Shown: positions 28,189 through 35,094 of the stretch, one piece after another | How positions within the stretch are numbered: position 1 is the first letter of the stretch | Layout: each line of letters starts with the position of its first letter | NCBI RefSeq assembly: GCF_036347055.1 | Contig: NZ_CP108882.1 | Coordinates: forward strand, 3,856,501-3,920,500 | Source of the DNA: Streptomyces sp. NBC_00820 | GTDB lineage: Bacteria; Actinomycetota; Actinomycetes; Streptomycetales; Streptomycetaceae | DNA: 64,000 nucleotides | Direction of reading: 5' to 3' | Position numbers and translations under genes: made by a program | Notes under the pieces: generated by a model | Told to the model about the DNA's origin: nothing | The model's input: the letters and a program-made list of their open reading frames with translations, nothing else | Database searches by the model: none

Positions 28189-28302
28189 AGTCCGCCCAGT
28201 CCGCCCAGTCCGCCCAGTCCGCCCAGTCCGCCCAGTCCGCCCAGTCCGCCCAGTCCGCCCAGTCCGCCCAGTCCGCCCAGTCCGCCCAGTCCGCCCAGTC
28301 CG
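28189..28302. repeat. 9-bp tandem repeat, twelve complete copies
   Basis: AGTCCGCCC repeated perfectly twelve times from 28189, plus a partial thirteenth (AGTCCG). 9 bp keeps every frame open, which explains the artificial VRP and GLG repeat proteins read through it. Non-coding, downstream of the methyltransferase. Confidence 0.95.
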
Positions 28303-28515
28303 GGAACGATCTCCGTGCGTCGTTCGTCACATCGGCGGGAGATCGTCGTATCCGCAGGGGCGAGGGGGAATTGCGTGAGGGGAGGGGCCATTCGGCGCCG
28401 ACATCCGACACGTAAATCCGACTTGTCGCAACCTCTGTCGTTTTGTGCCCGTTCGTGACACGATCCCCCGGACGCCCGTACGTTACTGACGGTAAATCAA
28501 CCTGGGGGCACAGCA
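28303..28515. other. Promoter/leader region of the NlpC/P60 gene
   Basis: 213 bp, more AT-rich than average towards the gene (TACGTTACTGACGGTAAATC around 28480-28499). I looked for a c-di-AMP (ydaO) riboswitch, common before Streptomyces cell-wall hydrolases, and do not see its conserved core. Confidence 0.4.
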
Positions 28516-29613
28516 ATGGGAATGGGCAAGCGCGGCCTGCTCGCCGCCGCCGTGACCGTGGTCTGCGCGATCACCGTGCTGGCGGCACCCGGTACGGCGT
28601 TCGCCTCCATGGTTCGCACACCGGACCCCACGCCGAGCACGAGCGCGACCTCGAACGCTCTGCCGGCTCCCCCGCCCAGCAGGGACCTCGAACAGGTCCG
28701 CGAGAAGCTCGACGGGCTCTACCACGACGCGGCCGTGGCCACCGACGCCTACAACGCGGCCGAGGAGCAGACGAAGGCTCAGTCCGCGCAGATCGCCGAG
28801 CTGACGAAGCGGATCGCCGAGGGCCGGCAGAAGCTGAAGACGCTGAAGGACCAGGCCGGCGCGTCCGCGCGGGCCCAGTACCGCAACGGCGGGATGCCGC
28901 CCACGGCCCAGTTCCTGCTCAGCGGCGACCCGCAGCAGGTCGTCGACGGCGCCGGCACGGTGCTGAACGGCCAGCGGGCCACCAGCAAGCTGATCACCGA
29001 AATGAGCCGCACCCAGCGCCAGTTGCGGCAGTACGCCGACGAGGCGTCCGCGCAGTGGCAGAAGCTGGAGGCCAACCGCAAGGCCAAGGCCGCCGCCAAG
29101 AAGGAGATCAAGCAGCGGATCGCCGGCGCCGAGAAGCTCCAGTCCCAGCTGGAGAAGAAGGAGCGGGAGCGGCTCGCACGCCTGGAACGGCAGGCCGCCC
29201 AGCGGGCGCAGACCGCCTGGCTGGGCAGCGGCGTCCTCAAGGAGGTCAGCGGCAAGGCTTCCGCACAGGACAGGAAGGCGGTCGCGTTCGCCACCGCCCA
29301 GCTCGGCAAGCCCTACATCTGGGGCGCCGAGGGTCCCGACTCCTTCGACTGCTCCGGGCTGACCTCCCAGGCGTGGGCGAAGGCCGGCCACCCCATCCCG
29401 CGCACCTCGCAGGAGCAGTGGAAACAGCTCCCGCACGTCCCCGTCGAGGACATGCGCCCCGGCGACCTCATCATCTACTTCGCCGACGCGACCCACGTCG
29501 CGATGTACATCGGCGACGGCAGGATCATCCACGCGCCGCGCCCCGGGCGGACGGTGACGGTCGCGGGCGCGGGCACGATGCCGATCCTGGGCGTCGTACG
29601 ACCGGACGCGTGA
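28516..29613 (+). CDS. Secreted NlpC/P60 peptidoglycan endopeptidase
   Basis: 365 aa. Signal peptide (GLLAAAVTVVCAITVLA, cleavage near AFA) followed by a long coiled coil (about 55-235, rich in Lys, Glu, Ala, Gln) and a C-terminal NlpC/P60 domain (about 250-365). Catalytic triad: Cys279 in DSFDCSGL, His327 in DATHVAMYIG, His339 in IIHAPRPG. Cleaves gamma-D-Glu to diamino-acid bonds in stem peptides; RipA-like architecture suggests a role in septum or spore-wall remodelling. The ribosome site GGGGG precedes ATG 28516. Its stop lies in the first unit of a 32-bp tandem repeat. Confidence 0.93.
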   Translation: MGMGKRGLLAAAVTVVCAITVLAAPGTAFASMVRTPDPTPSTSATSNALPAPPPSRDLEQVREKLDGLYHDAAVATDAYNAAEEQTKAQSAQIAELTKRIAEGRQKLKTLKDQAGASARAQYRNGGMPPTAQFLLSGDPQQVVDGAGTVLNGQRATSKLITEMSRTQRQLRQYADEASAQWQKLEANRKAKAAAKKEIKQRIAGAEKLQSQLEKKERERLARLERQAAQRAQTAWLGSGVLKEVSGKASAQDRKAVAFATAQLGKPYIWGAEGPDSFDCSGLTSQAWAKAGHPIPRTSQEQWKQLPHVPVEDMRPGDLIIYFADATHVAMYIGDGRIIHAPRPGRTVTVAGAGTMPILGVVRPDA

Positions 29614-29715
29614 CCCATGACGCACCGCACGGCCCGCACGCGTGACCCACGACGCGCCCTACGGCCCACACACGTGACCCGCGACGCACCACACGGTCCG
29701 CACGCGTGACCCGCG
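29608..29715. repeat. 32-bp tandem repeat, three copies plus part of a fourth
   Basis: Units start at 29608, 29640 and 29672, with a partial one at 29704. Each begins GCGTGACCC or ACGTGACCC and ends CCGCAC or CCACAC; units 1-3 are about 80-85% identical. The first unit includes the TGA stop of the NlpC/P60 gene. Followed by the palindrome GTCACGTGAC at 29715-29724. Confidence 0.85.
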
Positions 29716-29730
29716 TCACGTGACGGCCCC

Positions 29731-29756
29731 CACCCCGGGCGCCCCTTTCCGGGGTG
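29731..29756 (+). terminator. Terminator-like hairpin after the repeat array
   Basis: CACCCCGG (29731-29738) pairs with CCGGGGTG (29749-29756). An alternative stem GGGCGCCCC/GGGGCGCCC overlaps it. From 29757 to 30019 I see no gene; this interval should hold the promoter of the next gene. Confidence 0.6.
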
Positions 29757-30019
29757 CGGGGCGCCCGCGCGGCCCCGTGTGACCCACCGCACGGCCAACC
29801 CCCGTCCGCCCGGGGGCCGTACGTGAGCTTCGTCATCCCCGTTCCCGCGCCGTCCTGTCCAACTGCGTTACGGATCGCGGCATATGACAGTGGCCTGGGC
29901 CGGAGCGACGCGGCTCACACCATTCCATCGGAGCGGCCTGTACCGCTATGGTCCCCGTCGGTGGGTCGAGGTCCCTCGAGCCCGCCGTGCCCTCGGGGGG
30001 AGGGAAGGAACCCAGGACC

Positions 30020-31324
30020 ATGCCCGTACCCATACCGCGGCAGAGAGCGATCCCGGCCGTGGAAAGTGGTCAGGCGCAGGACGCCACCGCTGTCGGCGGC
30101 TCCCTCAAGGAAGAGGTTCAGCGAACCGCCACGGCCCACGGCTCCACCAGCGCCACGCTCACCCTGCTGCTGATCGAGGACGACCCGGCGGGCGCGATCG
30201 TGCCCGACCTGCTGGACTCCGCAGGCAAGCCCATCCGCGTCCGCACCGCCCGCAACCTCACCGAGGCCGAGCGGCTGCTCACCGACGACGTGCACTGCAT
30301 CCTGCTCGACCTCGCGCTCCCGGCCCCCGGCCGCGCCGACGGCGACGACGCCGACGAGCTGGCCGTACTGCGGCACGTGCTCGCGCTCGCGCCCCGGCAC
30401 GCGGTGCTCGCCCTGACCGCCTCCACAGACGCCGAGCGCGGCGCCGAGGCCGTGCGCGTGGGCGCCCAGGACTACCTGTTCCGCGACGAGCTGGACGGCC
30501 GCCTGCTCAGCCGCGCCATCCGCTACGCGGTCGAGCGCAAGCGGTCCGACACCGCCGAGCGGCGCCTGGCCGAGGGCCGGCTGCGCGCGCAGGAGAACCG
30601 GCGCCTGGAGCGCGGCCTGCTGCCCACACCCCTGCTCGAAGGCTCCTCGCTGCGCTTCGCGGCCCGCTACCGCCCCGGCCGCTCGCGCGCCCTGCTCGGC
30701 GGTGACTTCTACGACGCCGTCCGCACCCCGGACGGCACCGTGCACGCGATGATCGGCGACGTCTGCGGCCACGGCCCGGACGAGGCCGCGCTCGGCGTGG
30801 AGCTGCGTATCGCCTGGCGGGCGCTGACGCTGGCCGGGCTGAGCGGCGACGCGCTGCTGGGCACGCTCCAGGAGGTGCTGGAGCACGAGCGCTCGGACGA
30901 GGAGATCTTCGCGACGCTGTGCACGGTGGACATCGCCCCGGACGGCCGCAGCGCCGGCCTGTGCCTGGCCGGCCACCCTTCCCCGCTGCTCGCCGCCCCC
31001 GGCCGGGCCCCGTACCTGCTGCCGTACGACGACAACGGCCCCGCCCTCGGCATGCTGCCCGGCGCCCGCTGGCCGCGGACGCAGGTGGAGCTGGGGACCG
31101 AGTGGAGCCTGATGCTCTACACCGACGGCCTGATCGAGGGCCGGGTCGGCACGGACGGGGAACGGCTCGGCCAGGACGGCATGCTGGACATGATCAGCCG
31201 CCAGCTGGCCGGGGGCCTGCGCGGCGAGGAGCTGCTGCGCACCGCCGTGAGCGAGGTCCGCGACCTCAACGGCGGCGAGCTGACGGACGACGTGGCGGTG
31301 GTCCTGCTGGACAGCACGCCGTAG
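30020..31324 (+). CDS. Response-regulator/PP2C fusion (RsbU-like phosphatase)
   Basis: 434 aa. Residues about 45-175 form a receiver domain (LLLIEDDPAG; candidate Asp in CILLDLALPAPG; Lys position replaced, since the usual KP loop reads FRDEL). A short coiled linker (RRLAEGRLRAQENRRLERGLLP) leads into a PPM/SpoIIE phosphatase domain (about 205-434) with metal Asp residues in GGDFYDAV, IGDVCGHG and ELTDDVAVVLLD. Such proteins dephosphorylate anti-anti-sigma factors and so control stress or developmental sigma factors. ATG 30020 has AGGAAC/AGGA upstream. No sigma or anti-sigma gene lies beside it. Confidence 0.9.
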   Translation: MPVPIPRQRAIPAVESGQAQDATAVGGSLKEEVQRTATAHGSTSATLTLLLIEDDPAGAIVPDLLDSAGKPIRVRTARNLTEAERLLTDDVHCILLDLALPAPGRADGDDADELAVLRHVLALAPRHAVLALTASTDAERGAEAVRVGAQDYLFRDELDGRLLSRAIRYAVERKRSDTAERRLAEGRLRAQENRRLERGLLPTPLLEGSSLRFAARYRPGRSRALLGGDFYDAVRTPDGTVHAMIGDVCGHGPDEAALGVELRIAWRALTLAGLSGDALLGTLQEVLEHERSDEEIFATLCTVDIAPDGRSAGLCLAGHPSPLLAAPGRAPYLLPYDDNGPALGMLPGARWPRTQVELGTEWSLMLYTDGLIEGRVGTDGERLGQDGMLDMISRQLAGGLRGEELLRTAVSEVRDLNGGELTDDVAVVLLDSTP

Positions 31325-31335
31325 AGCCGGACGCC

Positions 31336-31402
31336 GTCACCGGCCGCGTAGGGCCGGGGCAGCGTCACCGGCCGCGTAGGGCCGGGGCAGCGTCACCGGC
31401 CG
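31336..31402. repeat. 28-bp tandem repeat, two copies plus part of a third
   Basis: Identical 28-bp units at 31336-31363 and 31364-31391, each starting GTCACCGGCCGCGTAGGG, with a third beginning at 31392 (GTCACCGGCCG). Situated between convergent genes. Confidence 0.85.
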
Positions 31403-31418
31403 ACGTGACCGGACGACG

Positions 31419-31775
31419 TCACCGGCCGCCGTTGTAGGGGCCGTACGGGCCGTCGCTGCTGCTTCCGCCGCGGCGGCGGCCCCAGCCGCCACGACCGCCG
31501 CCGCCGGAGACCTGCCTGAGCGCGGGGCGTACGTCCACGATGTAGACGATGCTCGCGACGAGGCCGGCGATCGGCAGGATGGACAGGATCGAGAACAGCA
31601 GGCTGACCACGAGGGCGATGCCCAGGATGATCAGCCAGAAGACCTTGTTCTGCTTGTCGGCCGCGCGGAAGGCGTCCTCGCGCCGGAACACGGCGTCGAA
31701 GAGGCCGAACGCGGCCAGGGCCACGAGGACGATCTTCAAGATCCCCATGAACCCGTCGAAGCCCAGCATCAGCAT
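31419..31775 (-). CDS. DUF2516-family membrane protein
   Basis: 118 aa. Three hydrophobic stretches (IVLVALAAFGLFDAVF, VFWLIILGIALVVSLLF, ILPIAGLVASIVYIV), then a basic Gly/Arg/Tyr-rich tail (GGRGGWGRRRGG). The pattern AFRAADKQNKVFWL is characteristic of DUF2516. Function unknown. ATG 31775 is taken; a second ATG lies two codons later. Last gene of a minus-strand group with the HbhA-like and XRE genes, though a hairpin lies between it and the HbhA-like gene. Confidence 0.85.
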   Translation of the reverse strand: MLMLGFDGFMGILKIVLVALAAFGLFDAVFRREDAFRAADKQNKVFWLIILGIALVVSLLFSILSILPIAGLVASIVYIVDVRPALRQVSGGGGRGGWGRRRGGSSSDGPYGPYNGGR

Positions 31776-31828
31776 GCCGTCCACCGCCTGTCGTCTCCCG
31801 GCCCGTACGCCGTCACCGTACCCGCAGA

Positions 31829-31861
31829 ACGGGCCGGACACCCCAAGGGTGCCCGGCCCGT
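31829..31861 (-). terminator. Hairpin after the HbhA-like gene
   Basis: ACGGGCCGG (31829-31837) pairs with CCGGCCCGT (31853-31861), with an inner CACCC/GGGTG. 23 nt beyond the stop at 31885. Confidence 0.75.
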
Positions 31862-31884
31862 CCACGCCCGGTCGGCCCCGGTCG

Positions 31885-32484
31885 TCACTTGGCCGGCGGG
31901 GTCGTCTTCTTCGCGGGGGCGGTCCGGCGGGCGGCCGGGGACTTCTTCGCCGCGGGCTTCTTCGCCGCGGCGCTCTCCTCGTCCCGGGCCTCGGCCGGCT
32001 TCGACTCCTCCTGGCCCGCGACGGGCCCGGGGTTGCCCTCGACGGCGATGGCCAGGTCCTCGATCTCCTCGGCGGCCTCGCCGCGCCAGGTCCGCACCGT
32101 CTGCTCGCCGTGCTCGGCGACCTTCTCGTAGGCCTCACGGGCCTTGACGGCGTACTCGGCGGCGACGCCGACACCGCGCAGGGCGAGGTCCTGGGCGTTC
32201 TCACCGAGCTTCTTCAGGTCGACGTCGAGGGTGCCGATGAACTCGTTGAGCTTGGTCTGGAGGTTCTCCTGCGCCTCCTTGGCGCGGGCGGTGGCCCGCT
32301 CCTGCACGGCCTTCGGGTCGGTGCCGCGCACCTTCTCGATGCGGGCGGGGGCCTCGGCGCGCAGCTGCTCGACCAGGGCGGGCACCTTCCTGGCCTGCTG
32401 GAGGGCGAGGTCGGCGGTACCGGCGGCGAAGTAGAACGGGGTCGGGTCGCTGAAGGTCTTGCGCAGGTCGTCGCTGATGGCCAT
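31885..32484 (-). CDS. HbhA-like helical Lys/Ala-rich protein
   Basis: 199 aa. Residues about 1-140 are almost entirely helical and coiled-coil-prone (ARAKEAQENLQTKLNEFIG), and the last ~50 are a Lys/Pro/Ala tail (KKPAAKKSPAARRTAPAKK), the same build as mycobacterial heparin-binding haemagglutinin. There that tail binds sulphated glycans; in Streptomyces the role is unknown and could be membrane or DNA association. ATG 32484 has GGGAGGA upstream. It follows the XRE regulator after 85 nt and is probably controlled by it. Confidence 0.82.
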   Translation of the reverse strand: MAISDDLRKTFSDPTPFYFAAGTADLALQQARKVPALVEQLRAEAPARIEKVRGTDPKAVQERATARAKEAQENLQTKLNEFIGTLDVDLKKLGENAQDLALRGVGVAAEYAVKAREAYEKVAEHGEQTVRTWRGEAAEEIEDLAIAVEGNPGPVAGQEESKPAEARDEESAAAKKPAAKKSPAARRTAPAKKTTPPAK

Positions 32485-32569
32485 GGTGGTGGTCCTCCCG
32501 GATTCGCGTTCGGCTGAGGGTTGTTGTGTCCGCGGTGCGCGGCCGTGGGCTGACTTGTGGAGGTCCCGC

Positions 32570-33106
32570 CTATCCGGCCGCCCGCCGCGGACCGGCATCA
32601 CTGCCGCCGGCCTGCCCGTCACCGCGTACGGCGGTGCCGCTCGGGCCGGAGGTGTCGTTCGGTACGCCGGTGTCACCGGGCCGGTCCTGCGTGTCCCCCT
32701 CCGCGTCCCCCGCCTCGCCGGCCGCCTTCTCCGCCTCGCCGACCCCGAATCCGTTCTCCTTGCGGAACGACTCGTAGATCTGGAGCAGCGCCTGCTTCTG
32801 CCGCTCGTGGAGCGAGGGATCGGCGAGGATGACGGCACGCGTCGCGCCCTCCCTGAGGCGCTCCTCCCCGTCCCGCTCGGCGTCGAGGATGCCGGCGCGG
32901 ACGTAGAGCGTCTCGGCGGAGATGCGCAGCGCCTTGGCGACCTGCTGGAGCACCTCCGCGCTGGGCTTGCGCAGCCCGCGCTCGATCTGGCTCAGGTACG
33001 GATTGGACACCCCGGCGGCGTCGGCGAGCTGCCGCAGCGACAGTTGGGCGTTGCGCCGCTGCTCGCGCAGGTACTCACCGAGATTGCCGACGTTGAGCGA
33101 TGCCAT
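32570..33106 (-). CDS. XRE-family regulator
   Basis: 178 aa. HTH_3 domain at about residues 7-65 (LREQRRNAQLSLRQLADAAG with the recognition region VSNPYLSQIERG), a helical middle part with LHERQKQALLQIYESF, and an acidic, disordered C-terminal ~55 residues. ATG 33106 has GGTGGAG upstream. The promoter region holds repeated CTTGCAA half sites (33126-33156), consistent with autoregulation. Next genes on the strand are the HbhA-like and DUF2516 genes. Confidence 0.88.
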   Translation of the reverse strand: MASLNVGNLGEYLREQRRNAQLSLRQLADAAGVSNPYLSQIERGLRKPSAEVLQQVAKALRISAETLYVRAGILDAERDGEERLREGATRAVILADPSLHERQKQALLQIYESFRKENGFGVGEAEKAAGEAGDAEGDTQDRPGDTGVPNDTSGPSGTAVRGDGQAGGSDAGPRRAAG

Positions 33107-33125
33107 GTCTCCACCTTGCCCCACC

Positions 33126-33156
33126 CTTGCTAACAATTGCAAGCACCTGCTTGCAA
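33126..33156. promoter_or_regulatory. Operator of the XRE gene (inverted repeat plus extra half site)
   Basis: TTGCAAG (33137-33143), 6-nt spacer CACCTG, CTTGCAA (33150-33156), with another CTTGC at 33126-33130 forming a second dyad with the left arm. Lies 20-50 bp before the start codon, where a repressor would block transcription. Confidence 0.7.
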
Positions 33157-33204
33157 AAGTGTGCCGTACGGCGGGGGGCTTCACCCGGGCAGACCGCTCC
33201 CGGA

Positions 33205-33236
33205 GCCGGCCACCCCCTGATCGGCGGGGTGCCGGC
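33205..33236 (-). terminator. Hairpin after the seven-repeat protein gene
   Basis: GCCGGC-C-ACCCC (33205-33216) pairs with GGGGT-GCCGGC (33226-33236) with one bulged base. 48 nt beyond the stop at 33285. Confidence 0.7.
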
Positions 33237-33284
33237 CCCTCCCCGAGGAAGTGCCGGCACCCGTAGAGCGGGAGTGGCCACGCG

Positions 33285-34178
33285 TCAGGAGAGGGCGATC
33301 TCGGTGACGTGGTCGGACTCGCGGGTCCACTGGGTGTTGTTCACGGCGCCCTGCTTGGCGAACGCGACGCCGGTGTCCTCGAGGTAGGCGACGCGGGTGC
33401 CGGAGAGGGCGAACTGGATGGCGTGGGTGGACTGCTGGTGCCACAGGGCGCTGAGCGCGCCCTGCTTGACGTGAAGGACGCCGTCGTCCTTCAGCACACC
33501 GATGCGGCTGCCCGAGAGCTCCAGCTGCAAAACATGGTCGGCCTGCCACCTCCACCCGGCGTCGAGGGCGCCTTCCTTGACGTAGGCGTTGCCGTCGCCC
33601 TTCAGGACGCCGATGCGGTTGCCGCTCAGGTCGATGTCGACGGCCTCGCCGGTCTGGAGCTGCCACGGGGCGTCGAGGGCGCCTTCCTTGGCGTACGCGA
33701 CACCGTTGCCCTTGACGATGCCGATCCGGTTCCTGTAGAGCTCCAGCGTCTTGACGTTGATCGCCTCGCCCTTCCACGGGGCGCTCAGGGGGCCCACCTT
33801 GACGTAGGCGGTACCGGTGCCCTTGACGATCCCGACCCGGTCGGCGGAGAGGGCGATCTGCTTGACGTGGTCGGCCTGCCACTTCCACTGGGCGTCCAGG
33901 CCGCCGTCCTTCACATAGGCGTTGCCGTCGGCCCTCAGCACGCCGATGCGCCGCCCCGACAGCACGATCTGCTTGATGTCGTCGGCCTCGGTCGTCCACA
34001 GCGCGTTGAGGGGGCCCGCCTTGGCGTAGGCGGTACCGGTGCCCTTGACGATGCCGATCCGGTCGCCGCCGTCGCCGGAGACCGTGGAGGGAACCGCGGC
34101 GACACCCGTCGCCGCCGTCCCGGCCACCGCGGCACCCGCCGCCACAACGGCGAGGAGCATCAAAACCCTTTTTTTCAC
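33285..34178 (-). CDS. Secreted protein made of seven ~37-residue repeats (propeller-like)
   Basis: 297 aa: signal peptide (LMLLAVVAAGAAVAGTAATG, cleavage near VAA) and then seven consecutive repeats of 36-38 residues, each of the form R-I/V-G-I/V-L/V-K-x2-G-x-A-Y-V/A-K-x-G-x-L-x-A-x-W, ending in Q-I/L-x-L-S-G. The regular aromatic/Gly pattern and repeat number suggest a closed beta-propeller or tectonin-like lectin. No enzyme motif. GTG 34178 has GGAGAAGAAGA just upstream and begins with an A-rich run (AAAAAAAGG) rare in this genome. It stands alone. Confidence 0.82.
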   Translation of the reverse strand: MKKRVLMLLAVVAAGAAVAGTAATGVAAVPSTVSGDGGDRIGIVKGTGTAYAKAGPLNALWTTEADDIKQIVLSGRRIGVLRADGNAYVKDGGLDAQWKWQADHVKQIALSADRVGIVKGTGTAYVKVGPLSAPWKGEAINVKTLELYRNRIGIVKGNGVAYAKEGALDAPWQLQTGEAVDIDLSGNRIGVLKGDGNAYVKEGALDAGWRWQADHVLQLELSGSRIGVLKDDGVLHVKQGALSALWHQQSTHAIQFALSGTRVAYLEDTGVAFAKQGAVNNTQWTRESDHVTEIALS

Positions 34179-34549
34179 TCTTCTTCTCCCGTACGCAGAA
34201 GGTGCGCCGCATGCCCTTTCCGTGCTCTGCCGCCGGCGTGCGGGCAGGGCGCCCCGGAGACTGACGACGCCAGTCGACCTCGTTCCGCCCCTCCCGCGTG
34301 TCTCCTGCGGCGCGTCCCGGTGCGGATCACCGCGATGGCCGATGCCGCACCGCCATCAGGGGGACCCGGGCGGACGGCCCGGATGTCACAGACGGACGGG
34401 CCGTCTCGTCACAGGTGGCGAGAGGCGGTTCGGGCATCGGGAGGGTGACGGTGCCGCGCGAGGTCTTCGGTTTCGGCTTCCCGCAGATCGCGTCGGCCGG
34501 GCACCGTCCGACGCGGGCACCGTCCCGTGCGGGCTCCCGCCGCGCCGCC
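34179..34549. other. Intergenic region without recognisable gene
   Basis: 371 bp upstream of the seven-repeat gene and downstream of the HAD gene. No ORF with consistent GC3 bias and no strong hairpin. It presumably carries the promoter of the seven-repeat gene close to 34200. Confidence 0.4.
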
Positions 34550-35044
34550 TCACCTGCCGTCGTACGACGCCAGCCACTCGCGCAACACCGTGAAGTCCGC
34601 CTCCGCCAGGCCGTAGCGGTGGTCGACGCGGTGCAGCAGGGCCGGTTCCTCGTGGTGGACGGCGACCCAGGCGCGGTCGGCCTCGGTGATCTCGTCGTCG
34701 ATCCAGATGAAGGGGCACCCCGCAGCCCAGGCCACCAGCGGGCGGGTCTTCCAGTGCAGCAGGCCCGGCGGCTCCTCCTCGTCCGGCCACTCCACGACCG
34801 GCAGCGGGGGCAGCCCCAGCCAGGGAGCCAGGCAGTCGTTGGCGTCCTCCATCCACGTGGTGGCCCACACCAGTTCGCACCCCAGCGCCTCGAGCCGGCG
34901 CCCCAGCGCCGGGTCGACGCGGTGCAGCAGCGGAGGGGCGGCACAGTTCCGCACCACGGCGACACCGTGGTCGTACGCCTGATACGCGCGGTCCGCCCCG
35001 AAGGGGATGAGCGGGCCGTCGACGTCGAGGAAGAGCAGCCTCAC
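34550..35044 (-). CDS. HAD-like protein (SAK-type HAD domain)
   Basis: 164 aa. HAD motif I is LLFLDVDGPL with Asp7 and Asp9. The acidic IDDEITEADR late in the chain is motif IV-like, and WATTWMEDAN is the conserved segment seen in HAD domains of Swiss-army-knife RNA-repair proteins. No cap domain. GTG 35044 is preceded by GTGAGG. It lies 50 nt downstream of the double phosphotransferase gene and could remove phosphate that the kinase adds. Substrate unknown. Confidence 0.8.
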   Translation of the reverse strand: MRLLFLDVDGPLIPFGADRAYQAYDHGVAVVRNCAAPPLLHRVDPALGRRLEALGCELVWATTWMEDANDCLAPWLGLPPLPVVEWPDEEEPPGLLHWKTRPLVAWAAGCPFIWIDDEITEADRAWVAVHHEEPALLHRVDHRYGLAEADFTVLREWLASYDGR

Positions 35045-35094
35045 CTCACAGGATCCGTCATCGCGGCCGTCCGGGAGGCCGGGAGAACGGGAGC

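Noticed and set aside
27746..28391. Long proteins rich in VRP or GLG repeats
   Set aside because: They are translations of the 9-bp minisatellite and of the methyltransferase gene in the wrong frames.
28303..28515. c-di-AMP (ydaO) riboswitch before the NlpC/P60 gene
   Set aside because: The conserved GGGGAACC-type core and pseudoknot are not found.
29608..29715. CRISPR array
   Set aside because: The 32-bp units are directly adjacent with no spacers, and no cas genes are present; it is a plain tandem repeat.
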